This document shows positions 49,162-56,871 of a stretch of DNA of 64,000 nucleotides, piece by piece. Position 1 is the stretch's first letter. The number at the start of each line of letters is the position of its first letter. The translations under genes were made by a program, and so were the position numbers. The notes under the pieces are model-generated. The model had not been told where the DNA came from, did no database searches, and saw only the letters and a program-made list of their open reading frames with translations. This stretch comes from Sedimenticola hydrogenitrophicus (lineage in GTDB: Bacteria > Pseudomonadota > Gammaproteobacteria > Chromatiales > Chromatiaceae): contig NZ_JAQGEI010000005.1 of assembly GCF_029017505.1 (NCBI RefSeq), forward strand, positions 1 to 64,000, in the 5' to 3' direction.

Positions 49162-49674
49162 GTGTATTCCGTTCGACTCTGGACCACGCGCCACGCGCGA
49201 CTGTTCGAGATTATCTACAACGTCTTTGAGCCGATCATCACCCGGCTGCATCCGTTGTGGAAGAACCTGGGTTACGAGCGCGTGGAGAAACCGGTCGCCA
49301 GGCTTGAGGCGCTGTGCAAGGGAGTGCTGTTCGACTGCCAGATGTGCGGTCAGTGCAAGCTCAGCACCACCGGCATGTCCTGCACCATGAACTGCCCCAA
49401 GAACCTGCGTAACGGCCCCTGCGGCGGAGTACGCGGCGACGGCAACTGCGAGATCTATCCGCAGCGCCGTTGCGTGTGGGTGGAGGCCTGGAACGGCAGT
49501 CGCCAGATGCGCAATGGGGACGCCATCCTCACTGTGCAGAAGCCGGTCAATTTCAGCTATCAGGGAAGTTCATCCTGGCTGCGCGTAGTGCGCGGTGTCG
49601 TGAAAAGTCGTGAAGCCGCGAAACTCAATCCACAACCGGTCCAGGCGAAACAGGCCGCGGAGAATACGCAGTGA
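49162..49674 (+). CDS. metV: MetV-like zinc/iron-sulfur partner of methylene-THF reductase
   Basis: The 170-residue protein matches the C-terminal-type domain found with MetF in acetogens: CQMCGQCKLSTTGMSCTMNCPKN and NGPCGGVRGDGNCEIYP give nine cysteines likely to bind an [Fe-S] cluster. It starts with GTG 49162 preceded by TGGAGGT and overlaps metF by a GTGA junction. In acetogens MetV couples MetF to a redox partner; here the direction is probably methyl-THF oxidation. Confidence 0.85.
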   Translation: MYSVRLWTTRHARLFEIIYNVFEPIITRLHPLWKNLGYERVEKPVARLEALCKGVLFDCQMCGQCKLSTTGMSCTMNCPKNLRNGPCGGVRGDGNCEIYPQRRCVWVEAWNGSRQMRNGDAILTVQKPVNFSYQGSSSWLRVVRGVVKSREAAKLNPQPVQAKQAAENTQ

Positions 49675-50687
49675 TATTTGAAGATGAACCACTTGATCCG
49701 TGGCACCCGCTACCGATCCTGCCGGGCCACTCGTCGCCGGGGCGTCTGGAGCGGGTACTGCGGGCCGGGCGCTTTACCGTAACCGCCGAGCTGGCGCCGC
49801 CGGATTCGGCCGATCCGGAAGAGGTGTACGCTCGGGCACGGGTGTTTGACGGTTACGTGGATGGCATGAACGCCACCGATGGATCCGGCGCCAACTGTCA
49901 CATGTCCAGTGTCGGCATGTGCGCCCTGCTTACCCGAGTCGGATACTCGCCGGTGATGCAGATCTCCTGTCGCGATAAAAACCGTATCGCGATCCAGGGT
50001 GACGTACTCGGTGCCGCCGCGATGGGGGTTTCCAATGTCCTGTGCCTGAGTGGTGACGGGGTGCAGTCGGGCGACCATCCGGATGCCAAGCCGGTGTTCG
50101 ATCTGGACAGCATGTCGCTGTTGGAGACCGTGCGTGGGATGCGCGACGAGTGCCAATTCCTCAGCGGGCGCACGATCACCGCGCCACCGCGGGTATTACT
50201 CGGCGCGGCGGAGAATCCGTTTGCCCCGCCATACGATTTTCGCGCCCTGCGGGTGGCCAAAAAGGTAGCCGCGGGGGCGCAGTTTATCCAGACCCAGTAC
50301 TGCTACGACATCCCGCGTTTCAAGACCTTTATGGCGCAACTGCGTGACCTGGGGGTACTGGAGCACTGCTACATCCTGGCGGGTGTGGGGCCGCTGGCTT
50401 CGGCCAGGGCGGCGGAGTGGATTCGCACTCACGTGCCGGGCATTGATATCCCGGATGCGGTGATCAAACGGCTGGCCGGTGCCGCGAAGCAGAAACAGGA
50501 AGGCAAGCAACTGTGCATCGAACTGATTCAGGAGCTGCGGGAGATCGAAGGGGTCAGCGGCGTCCATGTAATGGCCTACCGTCAAGAGGAGACGGTGGCC
50601 GAGATAATTGATCGTTCCGGGGTGCTGCAGGGACGTGAGCCCTGGTTCCCGGGGCGTGGCCATGAATTACAGAAGGAGAGTGCATAA
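49671..50687 (+). CDS. metF: Methylene-THF reductase (MetF family)
   Basis: The 338-residue FAD barrel enzyme converts 5-methyl-THF and methylene-THF. FTVTAELAPPDSADPEE has the catalytic Glu, and GVSNVLCLSGDGVQSGDHP and AAENPFAPPYDFRAL are family segments. It starts with a GTG overlapping the metV stop codon. In this operon it should run oxidatively, taking methyl-THF from the corrinoid branch. Family form is nearer to acetogen MetF with MetV than to the enterobacterial MetF with NADH. Confidence 0.93.
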   Translation: MIFEDEPLDPWHPLPILPGHSSPGRLERVLRAGRFTVTAELAPPDSADPEEVYARARVFDGYVDGMNATDGSGANCHMSSVGMCALLTRVGYSPVMQISCRDKNRIAIQGDVLGAAAMGVSNVLCLSGDGVQSGDHPDAKPVFDLDSMSLLETVRGMRDECQFLSGRTITAPPRVLLGAAENPFAPPYDFRALRVAKKVAAGAQFIQTQYCYDIPRFKTFMAQLRDLGVLEHCYILAGVGPLASARAAEWIRTHVPGIDIPDAVIKRLAGAAKQKQEGKQLCIELIQELREIEGVSGVHVMAYRQEETVAEIIDRSGVLQGREPWFPGRGHELQKESA

Positions 50688-50689
50688 CA

Positions 50690-51592
50690 ATGACCGATAC
50701 CATCGTCAGCTCGGCCACCAAAGAGGTGGTGCTGGGGTTCGAGCGCCCATTTGTCATCATCGGAGAGCGTATCAATCCGACCGGGCGCAAGATCCTGGCG
50801 GCGGAGATGCGGGAGGGGGACTACAGCCGGGTGGAAGCCGATGCGCGTGCGCAGATCGAGGCCGGTGCCCATATGCTGGATGTGAATGCCGGCATCCCGC
50901 TGGCCGATGAGCCAAGGATTCTGGCTGAGGTGATTCAGCTGGTGCAGTCGATCACCGATACCCCGCTGTGCATCGATTCATCCATCATCGCTGCGCTGCA
51001 GGCCGGGCTGGAGGTGTACCGGGGTAAGGCGCTGGTCAACTCGGTGACCGGTGAAGATGAGCAGATGGAGCAGGTGCTGCCGCTGGTCAAGAAGTACGGT
51101 GCCGCCGTGGTGGCGATCTCCAATGACGAGACGGGTATCTCCCAGGACCCGAATGTGCGTTTCGAGGTGGCGAAGAAGATCGTACAACGGGCCGCCGATT
51201 ACGGCATCCCCGCCTGTGACGTGGTGGTGGACCCGCTGGTGATGCCGGTGGGCGCGGTGAACACCGCCGGTAAGCAGGTGCTGCAACTGATTCATCGCCT
51301 GCGTACCGAACTGAAGGTGAACACCACCTGCGGTGCCTCCAATATCAGCTTTGGTCTGCCCAATCGAGACGGTATCAACGGCGCCTTTCTCAGTATGGCG
51401 ATCCATGCCGGCATGACCTCGGCGATCACCAACCCGATGCATATGGAGGTGATCAACGCCACCTTGGGTGCGGATGTGATGATGGGACGTGATCCGGACT
51501 GCATGAACTGGATCAAGCGTTTTCGTGAACCGCCCGCGGAAGGTGAAGCCACCGGTCGTGGGCGCCGGCCGAGTCGCCGCCGTCGTGCCTGA
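50690..51592 (+). CDS. Methyl-corrinoid:THF methyltransferase (MtgA/AcsE-like)
   Basis: The 300-residue pterin-binding TIM barrel moves the methyl group from the corrinoid protein to THF. Pterin-domain motifs include GERINPTGRKILAAEM, GAHMLDVNAG and CGASNISFGLPNR. A basic tail rich in Arg (RGRRPSRRRRA) ends the protein and overlaps the next gene by 68 nt (or 8 nt if the GTG at 51585 is its true start). It starts immediately after metF. Confidence 0.93.
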   Translation: MTDTIVSSATKEVVLGFERPFVIIGERINPTGRKILAAEMREGDYSRVEADARAQIEAGAHMLDVNAGIPLADEPRILAEVIQLVQSITDTPLCIDSSIIAALQAGLEVYRGKALVNSVTGEDEQMEQVLPLVKKYGAAVVAISNDETGISQDPNVRFEVAKKIVQRAADYGIPACDVVVDPLVMPVGAVNTAGKQVLQLIHRLRTELKVNTTCGASNISFGLPNRDGINGAFLSMAIHAGMTSAITNPMHMEVINATLGADVMMGRDPDCMNWIKRFREPPAEGEATGRGRRPSRRRRA

Positions 51593-53660
51593 TAAAGCGA
51601 TTGTAGTCTTTACCCCTTCCGGCCTGCGGGGTGAATTCCCCGTAGGCACCACGGTGCTGCAGGCGGCGCAGCAACTGGGGGTGGATCTGGAGACGATCTG
51701 CGGCGGTCATGGGGTGTGCGGAACCTGTCAGGTGCTGCATATTGTCGGCGCCTTTTCCAAACACGGCATCGAGTCCCGCGAAGAGCATCTCTCGCCGCCC
51801 TCGGAGACGGAGATCTTCGATTATGCGGAGACCCTGGAAGCGGGCCTGAGGCTGGGCTGTTGCGCGCAGATTCGCGGTGATTTGGTGATCGATATACCCT
51901 CCGGGAGCCAGACCCACCAGCAACACGTAGTCAAGCAGGCGACCAATTGCCATATCGATCACGACCCGGCGGTAAAGCTTTATACCACCTGGGTGGCTCT
52001 GCCGGACCTCCGGGAGCCGGCGTCCGATATCACCCGCCTGCAGCAGGCACTGGCGGTGGATTACCATTTTACCGATCTGACATTTGACTTCGGCCTGCTG
52101 GGGGCGCTGCAGTCGGTGTTGAACGTGGTCCATGACAAGGGGGCCGGTGGTGCATCGGCGATGGTCCAGGTGACGGTGGCCATCCACTACCCCATGCAGG
52201 GGCAGCCGCGAATGATCGCCGTCTGGCCGGGCCAGAAGAGCGACGCCTACGGCTTGGCCGTGGATCTGGGCTCGACCACCATTGCCGCCCACCTGTGTGA
52301 TCTAAACAACGGTCAGGTGGTGGCTACCGCTTCGATGATGAATCCCCAGATTCGATTCGGTGAAGACCTGATGAGCCGGGTCTCCTACGTGATGATGAAT
52401 GAGGGCGGCGCGCGGGAGATGACCCGGCAGGTGCGTCAGGCGTTCAATGAGTTGGCGCGGGAGGCGGCATCGCAGGTCGGCATCCAGGTGGTGGATATCC
52501 TGGAGCTGAGCGTGGTGTGCAATCCCATCATGCACCATCTGTTACTGGGCATCGACCCTACTCCGCTGGGCTCCGCGCCGTTTAATCTTGCGGTGGATAA
52601 GGCGCTGGAGTTGCGCGCGGATCAGTTGGAGCTGAATCTGCACCCCGAGGCGCGCCTGTTTGTATTGCCCTGTCTTGCCGGACACATCGGTGCGGACACC
52701 GCCGGGGTGATCCTGGCCGAGCGCCCGGACCTGGCGGAGGAGATGACCCTGCTGGTGGATGTGGGTACCAACGCGGAGATCGTCCTGGGAAATCGCCACC
52801 GCCTGCTGGCGGCCTCCAGCCCCACCGGACCGGCGTTTGAGGGGGCACAGATCAGTTGTGGACAACGTGCGGCCGCCGGCGCAGTGGAGCGGGTACGCAT
52901 CGACCGGGAAACACTGGAGCCCCGTTTCAAGATTATCGGCTGTGAGCTGTGGTCGGATGAGCCCGGATTTGAGGCGGCGACGGCCAATATCGGTATTAGC
53001 GGTATCTGTGGCTCGGGGATTATTGAACTGATCGCGGAGCTGTTCCTGGCCGGGGTGATCGACGCCGACGGGGTGATTGACCCGGCGATGGCGCAGAAGA
53101 GTGAACGGGTCGTGCAGGACGGTCGTACCTTTGCCTATGACCTGCACCGCGGCAGCAAGCGTCTGCGCCTGACTCAGAATGACGTTCGTGCCATCCAGCT
53201 GGCGAAAGCGGCGTTGTACGCCGGGATCAGGCTGCTGATGGACCGCATGGGGATCGATCGGGTGGAACGCATCGCCCTGGCCGGGGCTTTCGGCTCACAT
53301 ATCGATGTGAAGTACGCCATGACCCTGGGCCTGATCCCGGATTGCGAGTTGACCCAGGTGGGTTCGGTGGGCAATGCCGCCGGCACCGGTGCGCGTATCG
53401 CCCTGCTCACCCGGGATTCACGTACCCGCATTGAACAGGTGCTGCGCGCGGTGGAGAAGGTGGAGACCGCGCTGGAGGCGCGTTTCCAGGAGCATTTTGT
53501 TGCGGCCATGGGGCTGCCCCACAGCCGGGATGAGTTTGCCCAGCTAAGACAGGTGGTGACGCTGCCCGAGAAGAAGGTCCAAACCAGCGGTCGCAGCGAA
53601 CGGCGTGAACAGCGCGGGCGGGAGCGTCGGCGGCGGCAAGGGATGATCAATTACCACTGA
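51525..53660 (+). CDS. RamA-like corrinoid reactivase (2Fe-2S plus ASKHA, DUF4445)
   Basis: The protein reduces inactive Co(II) corrinoid to Co(I) using ATP. It has an N-terminal plant-type ferredoxin domain with CGGHGVCGTC and CC near residue 110, a middle linker and a DUF4445 ASKHA ATPase with AVDLGSTTIAAHLCDL, LLVDVGTNAEIVLG and GICGSGIIELIAEL. The length is 711 residues from GTG 51525 or 691 from GTG 51585; the shorter one starts closer to the ferredoxin fold (VVFTPSGLRGEFPVG). Neither has a clear ribosome site, so coupling to the upstream gene is likely. Bacterial reactivases of this type differ from archaeal RamA by having the ferredoxin at the N-terminus. Confidence 0.93.
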   Translation: MNRPRKVKPPVVGAGRVAAVVPDKAIVVFTPSGLRGEFPVGTTVLQAAQQLGVDLETICGGHGVCGTCQVLHIVGAFSKHGIESREEHLSPPSETEIFDYAETLEAGLRLGCCAQIRGDLVIDIPSGSQTHQQHVVKQATNCHIDHDPAVKLYTTWVALPDLREPASDITRLQQALAVDYHFTDLTFDFGLLGALQSVLNVVHDKGAGGASAMVQVTVAIHYPMQGQPRMIAVWPGQKSDAYGLAVDLGSTTIAAHLCDLNNGQVVATASMMNPQIRFGEDLMSRVSYVMMNEGGAREMTRQVRQAFNELAREAASQVGIQVVDILELSVVCNPIMHHLLLGIDPTPLGSAPFNLAVDKALELRADQLELNLHPEARLFVLPCLAGHIGADTAGVILAERPDLAEEMTLLVDVGTNAEIVLGNRHRLLAASSPTGPAFEGAQISCGQRAAAGAVERVRIDRETLEPRFKIIGCELWSDEPGFEAATANIGISGICGSGIIELIAELFLAGVIDADGVIDPAMAQKSERVVQDGRTFAYDLHRGSKRLRLTQNDVRAIQLAKAALYAGIRLLMDRMGIDRVERIALAGAFGSHIDVKYAMTLGLIPDCELTQVGSVGNAAGTGARIALLTRDSRTRIEQVLRAVEKVETALEARFQEHFVAAMGLPHSRDEFAQLRQVVTLPEKKVQTSGRSERREQRGRERRRRQGMINYH

Positions 53661-53686
53661 GCGATGGGCGCACACCCGTCGGCGAG

Positions 53687-53720
53687 AAAACCCCCGCTGC
53701 CTTATGGGAGCGGGTTTTTT
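53687..53720. terminator. Bidirectional terminator between reactivase and GbdR genes
   Basis: CCCGCT (53693-53698) and AGCGGG (53709-53714) form the core stem, with an A-run on the left and a T-run on the right. It overlaps the last codons of the minus-strand regulator gene. Confidence 0.8.
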
Positions 53721-54688
53721 ACTTTGCGCCGGCGGCGCTCTTCGCGCGGCGGTATGCCGAAGTAATCCCGATAGCACTTGCTGAAGTGGGGGGCGGAGAC
53801 GAAGCCGCAGGCCATCGCCACATCCACGATCGGCTTGTTGGTCTGCAGCAACATCAGGCGGGCCTGGCTCAGTCGCAGATCCATGTAGTAACGGGTGGGA
53901 ACGCAATTGAGATACTTCTGGAACAGTCGTTCCAGTTGACGGCGCGAAACGCCGACCAGCATGGAGAGTTCGTCCAGGGTGATCGGCTCTTCGATATTCG
54001 CCTCCATCAGCGAGACCGCCTCGGTCAGTTTGGGTTGGCTGGTACCCAGCTTCAGATGCAGTGGTGTGCGCTGCCGGTCGTGTTTGTCACGTACCCGGCT
54101 GAGCATGAACTGCTCCGAGATATTCGAGGAGAGGGTGCTGCCGCAGGTCTCATTGATCAGTTGCAGCATCATGTCCATCGGTGCGGTACCGCCGGCGCAG
54201 GTGTAGCGATTCCGGTCGATCTCATAGAGTTCGTCGGTCAGGTGCAAACGGGGAAACTCGTCGCGCGTACTGGCCAGATTCTCCCAGTGAATGGTGGCGC
54301 GGTAGTTCTCCATCAGGCCTGACTTGGCCAGCAGATAGGTGCCGGTGCAAAGCGCCCCCAGCGCCACATGTTGCCGCGACAGCTTGTTCAGCAGGCTGGC
54401 CAGGGGTTTGGAGTAGTTGTCCGCCACATCAATGCCGGCGCACACAAACAGCATATCCAGTTTCGGCAGATCAGCCGCGGCGTAGTCGGGCTGAATTATT
54501 ATCCCGTTACTGGCCTGGACCGGTGCGCCATCCAAGGTGACCGTGAGCCACTCGTAGAGTTTTTGCTGGGCCAGTTGATTGGCCATGCGCAGGGGTTCAA
54601 TGGCCGATGTAAACGCGATCATGGAGTAGTTCGGAACGACCAGAAAACCTAAGCGCAGGGGATTGTCTGGTTTGATTGGACCGGTCAT
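53702..54688 (-). CDS. gbdR: GbdR-type AraC-family glycine betaine regulator
   Basis: GbdR activates betaine, dimethylglycine and sarcosine catabolic genes in pseudomonads. The 328-residue protein has an N-terminal GATase1-like ligand domain (LGFLVVPNYSMIAFTSAIEPLRMANQ; ALGALCTGTYLLAKSGLMENY) and a C-terminal AraC helix-turn-helix pair (ITLDELSMLVGVSRRQLERLF and VDVAMACGFVSAPHFSKCYR). It is highly similar in pattern to GbdR. It shares its direction with the betaine methyltransferase gene 428 nt upstream. An inverted repeat just upstream of its start may be autoregulatory. Confidence 0.93.
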   Translation of the reverse strand: MTGPIKPDNPLRLGFLVVPNYSMIAFTSAIEPLRMANQLAQQKLYEWLTVTLDGAPVQASNGIIIQPDYAAADLPKLDMLFVCAGIDVADNYSKPLASLLNKLSRQHVALGALCTGTYLLAKSGLMENYRATIHWENLASTRDEFPRLHLTDELYEIDRNRYTCAGGTAPMDMMLQLINETCGSTLSSNISEQFMLSRVRDKHDRQRTPLHLKLGTSQPKLTEAVSLMEANIEEPITLDELSMLVGVSRRQLERLFQKYLNCVPTRYYMDLRLSQARLMLLQTNKPIVDVAMACGFVSAPHFSKCYRDYFGIPPREERRRRKVKNPLP

Positions 54689-54698
54689 TCGGCATCAC

Positions 54699-54731
54699 CC
54701 TGTAAACAATATGGTATCGAATTATTACAGG
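54699..54731. promoter_or_regulatory. Inverted repeat upstream of gbdR
   Basis: CCTGTAA at 54699-54705 and TTACAGG at 54725-54731 are perfect arms with a 19-nt spacer, placed 11-43 nt before the gbdR start. The spacing of about 26 nt centre to centre is in the range used by AraC-type dimers, but binding is not shown. Confidence 0.45.
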
Positions 54732-54864
54732 AAATTGACGAAAACGTATACTAAAAAATGCATGGAATTCGCTGTTTTTTATATGTTTTGCGCGGATCGC
54801 CTATGCAGCCGAACAGGTGATGCCTGGCAGGCTGCCCGTGAGGAATTTTTTGCGCACAGCTTCA

Positions 54865-54880
54865 GCACAACCGGTTGTGC
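54865..54880. promoter_or_regulatory. 16-nt perfect palindrome
   Basis: GCACAACCGGTTGTGC is its own reverse complement. It lies in noncoding DNA between gbdR and the methyltransferase gene and could be a regulator site. No known operator is matched with confidence. Confidence 0.4.
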
Positions 54881-55037
54881 CCGACCCGGTTGATTGCCGG
54901 TCCGCGGCCTAGGGTGTCGATCAGCAGGCCGTTGAAGTTTGGTGATGGTCAGATGCCCGAGGGAGGTCAGCGGTGCAGTCAGTGCGTAGTGTGTTGAACC
55001 GACGATTGGTACCGTTCTCTTTCGACCACAAATGACA

Positions 55038-55069
55038 ACGCCGTGAAGGTGGTGACACCTTCACGGCGT
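55038..55069 (-). terminator. Hairpin after the methyltransferase gene
   Basis: ACGCCGTGAAGGTG and CACCTTCACGGCGT form a perfect 14-bp stem around a 4-nt loop. It starts about 48 nt after the minus-strand methyltransferase stop. The T-run that follows is weak, so it may be a terminator or an mRNA-stabilising stem. Confidence 0.65.
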
Positions 55070-55116
55070 GTGTCGTGGACCCTTGTCGCCCGAGTCGACG
55101 AAAGGTGTGGGGGTGG

Positions 55117-56685
55117 CTATACGTTGGAATCAGGAAACGACGCTTTACGTCGCGCCACGTAGTCACATAGGGCTTCGTCCACCGCCGGGTCGATAGCCGG
55201 CGCCTGGTAGTCCGCCAGCATCTGCTTCCAGCGCTGATTGGCGCGTTGTGGCTGGTCCTTGCTGCCCTCGGATTCCCACTGCTCGAAGCTGTTGTTATCG
55301 GCCAGCGGTGAGCGGTAGAACGCTGTCTTGAAGTTGGCCTGGGTATGGCTGCAGCCCAGGAAGTGGTTGCCCGGCCCCACCTCCCTGATGGCGTCCAGCG
55401 CCTGACCGTTTTCACTCAGATCAACACCCTTCAGTAGCACCTCCATCATACTCGCCTGGTCCGCATCCATGACGAACTTCTCGTAACCCATGACCAGTCC
55501 GCCCTCCAGCCAGCCGGCGGTGTGCAGCACAAAGTTGACCCCGGCGAGCGCGGTCGGCAGCAGGGTGTTGACCGACTCGCTGGCCGCCTGGGCATCCGGG
55601 ACCTTGGAGGCGCTGAGGCTGCCTCCGGAACGGAAGGGTACGCCAAGGCGTCGTGCCAGGGCGGCCATGATATAGAGCACCAGGGCCGGTTCCGGGGTGC
55701 CGAAGGTGGGCGCCCCCGACTGCATGGAGATGGAGCTGGCAAAGCTGCCCATCACCACCGGAGCGCCGGGATTGACCAGCTGTACGAAGGCCATGCCCGC
55801 CAGTGCTTCAGCGAGTGATTGGGCGGCGGTGCCGGCGACCGTCACCGGCGACATGGCACCGGCGAGGATAAACGGGGTTACGATGCAGGCTTGGTTGTTG
55901 CGCGCATAGACCTTGGCCGCACCCAGCATGGTGTCGTCAAAGGTCATTGGCGAGTTGGCGTTGATCAGGCTGGTGGTGACGGTCTTTGGGCGACCGGTCT
56001 CGGGGTTGATGTAGTCGTCGCCGAACAGGATCTTCACCATCTCCACGGTATCCTCGGCCCGCTCGGGCGCCGTTACCGAGCCCATGAAGCACTTGTCGGA
56101 GTACTTGATATGGCTGTAGATCATGTCGAAGTGGCGTTTGTTCACCGGCAGATCCACCGGCTCACAGATGGTGCCGCCGGAGATATGCAGGCTGGATGAC
56201 AGATAGGTCAGCTTGATCAGATTTTCGAAGTCCTGCAGCGTGGCGTAGCGGCGACCCTGCTCCAGGTCGTAAACAAAGGGCGAACCGTAGCCGGGGGCGA
56301 AGGCGGTGTGCTTGCCGCCGATACGCACACTGCGCTCGGGATTACGCGCATGCTGGGTGTACTCCCGGGGAGCCGAGGCCTGGATAATCTGACGGCAAAA
56401 CCCGCGCGGGAAGCGCACCCGTTCGCCGCTGACCTCCGCGCCGGCGTCCTTCCAGATCAGCAACGCCTCCGGGTCATCGCGAAACTCGATACCGATCTCC
56501 TCGAGCAGGGTGTCGGCATTGGACTCGATCAGGCTCAGCCCCTCTTCATCCAGCACCTCGTAATAGGGGATGTTGCGCGTGATGTAGGGTACGATCGGGA
56601 CGCTGGCTTCAGCGGCGACGAGGCGCGCGGCTCGGCCTCCACGACGGCTGCGCCGGGTGGGTGCGGATGCATCAGATTGGCTCAT
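55117..56685 (-). CDS. MttB-superfamily (non-pyrrolysine) glycine betaine:corrinoid methyltransferase candidate
   Basis: The 522-residue protein belongs to the trimethylamine methyltransferase (MttB) superfamily. The body is a TIM barrel with family segments such as GGTICEPVDLPVNKRH, SLINANSPMTFDDTM and ILAGAMSPVTVAGTAAQSLAEALAG. No in-frame TAG is present, so it lacks pyrrolysine and belongs with glycine betaine (MtgB) and related quaternary-amine methyltransferases. Context (GbdR, DMG dehydrogenase, sarcosine oxidase, corrinoid partner) favours glycine betaine, giving dimethylglycine. The basic N-terminal 20 residues (TRRSRRGGRAARL) are an extension. ATG 56685 has AAAGGAG. Carnitine, choline or proline betaine are alternative substrates. 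Confidence 0.93.
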   Translation of the reverse strand: MSQSDASAPTRRSRRGGRAARLVAAEASVPIVPYITRNIPYYEVLDEEGLSLIESNADTLLEEIGIEFRDDPEALLIWKDAGAEVSGERVRFPRGFCRQIIQASAPREYTQHARNPERSVRIGGKHTAFAPGYGSPFVYDLEQGRRYATLQDFENLIKLTYLSSSLHISGGTICEPVDLPVNKRHFDMIYSHIKYSDKCFMGSVTAPERAEDTVEMVKILFGDDYINPETGRPKTVTTSLINANSPMTFDDTMLGAAKVYARNNQACIVTPFILAGAMSPVTVAGTAAQSLAEALAGMAFVQLVNPGAPVVMGSFASSISMQSGAPTFGTPEPALVLYIMAALARRLGVPFRSGGSLSASKVPDAQAASESVNTLLPTALAGVNFVLHTAGWLEGGLVMGYEKFVMDADQASMMEVLLKGVDLSENGQALDAIREVGPGNHFLGCSHTQANFKTAFYRSPLADNNSFEQWESEGSKDQPQRANQRWKQMLADYQAPAIDPAVDEALCDYVARRKASFPDSNV

Positions 56686-56871
56686 GCTGTCGACTCCTTT
56701 GTAGTCCGAAAACCGGTACATTTGTGGGTTTATAAACAACGCGTTAGGCGGTACTGATGGTCGTTGATGGGGCTAATGGTGCGCCCGCCGGCGACCCCAG
56801 GCTGACCCGTGAGCGACCTGCATCTGTTTGCCTGCGTCAAGCATCGGAGGCAGGCCGCAATCAGGGCCGGA

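Larger units (their letters stand above)
54689..55116. other. Region between gbdR and the methyltransferase gene
   Basis: No gene is supported. It contains an inverted repeat CCTGTAA...TTACAGG (54699-54731), a 16-nt perfect palindrome (54865-54880) and a strong hairpin (55038-55069). A+T-rich sequence at 54720-54780 probably holds the gbdR promoter. Confidence 0.45.

Noticed and set aside
55117-56685. Pyrrolysine-containing MttB
   Set aside because: No in-frame TAG in the whole gene, so there is no reason to invoke pyrrolysine.
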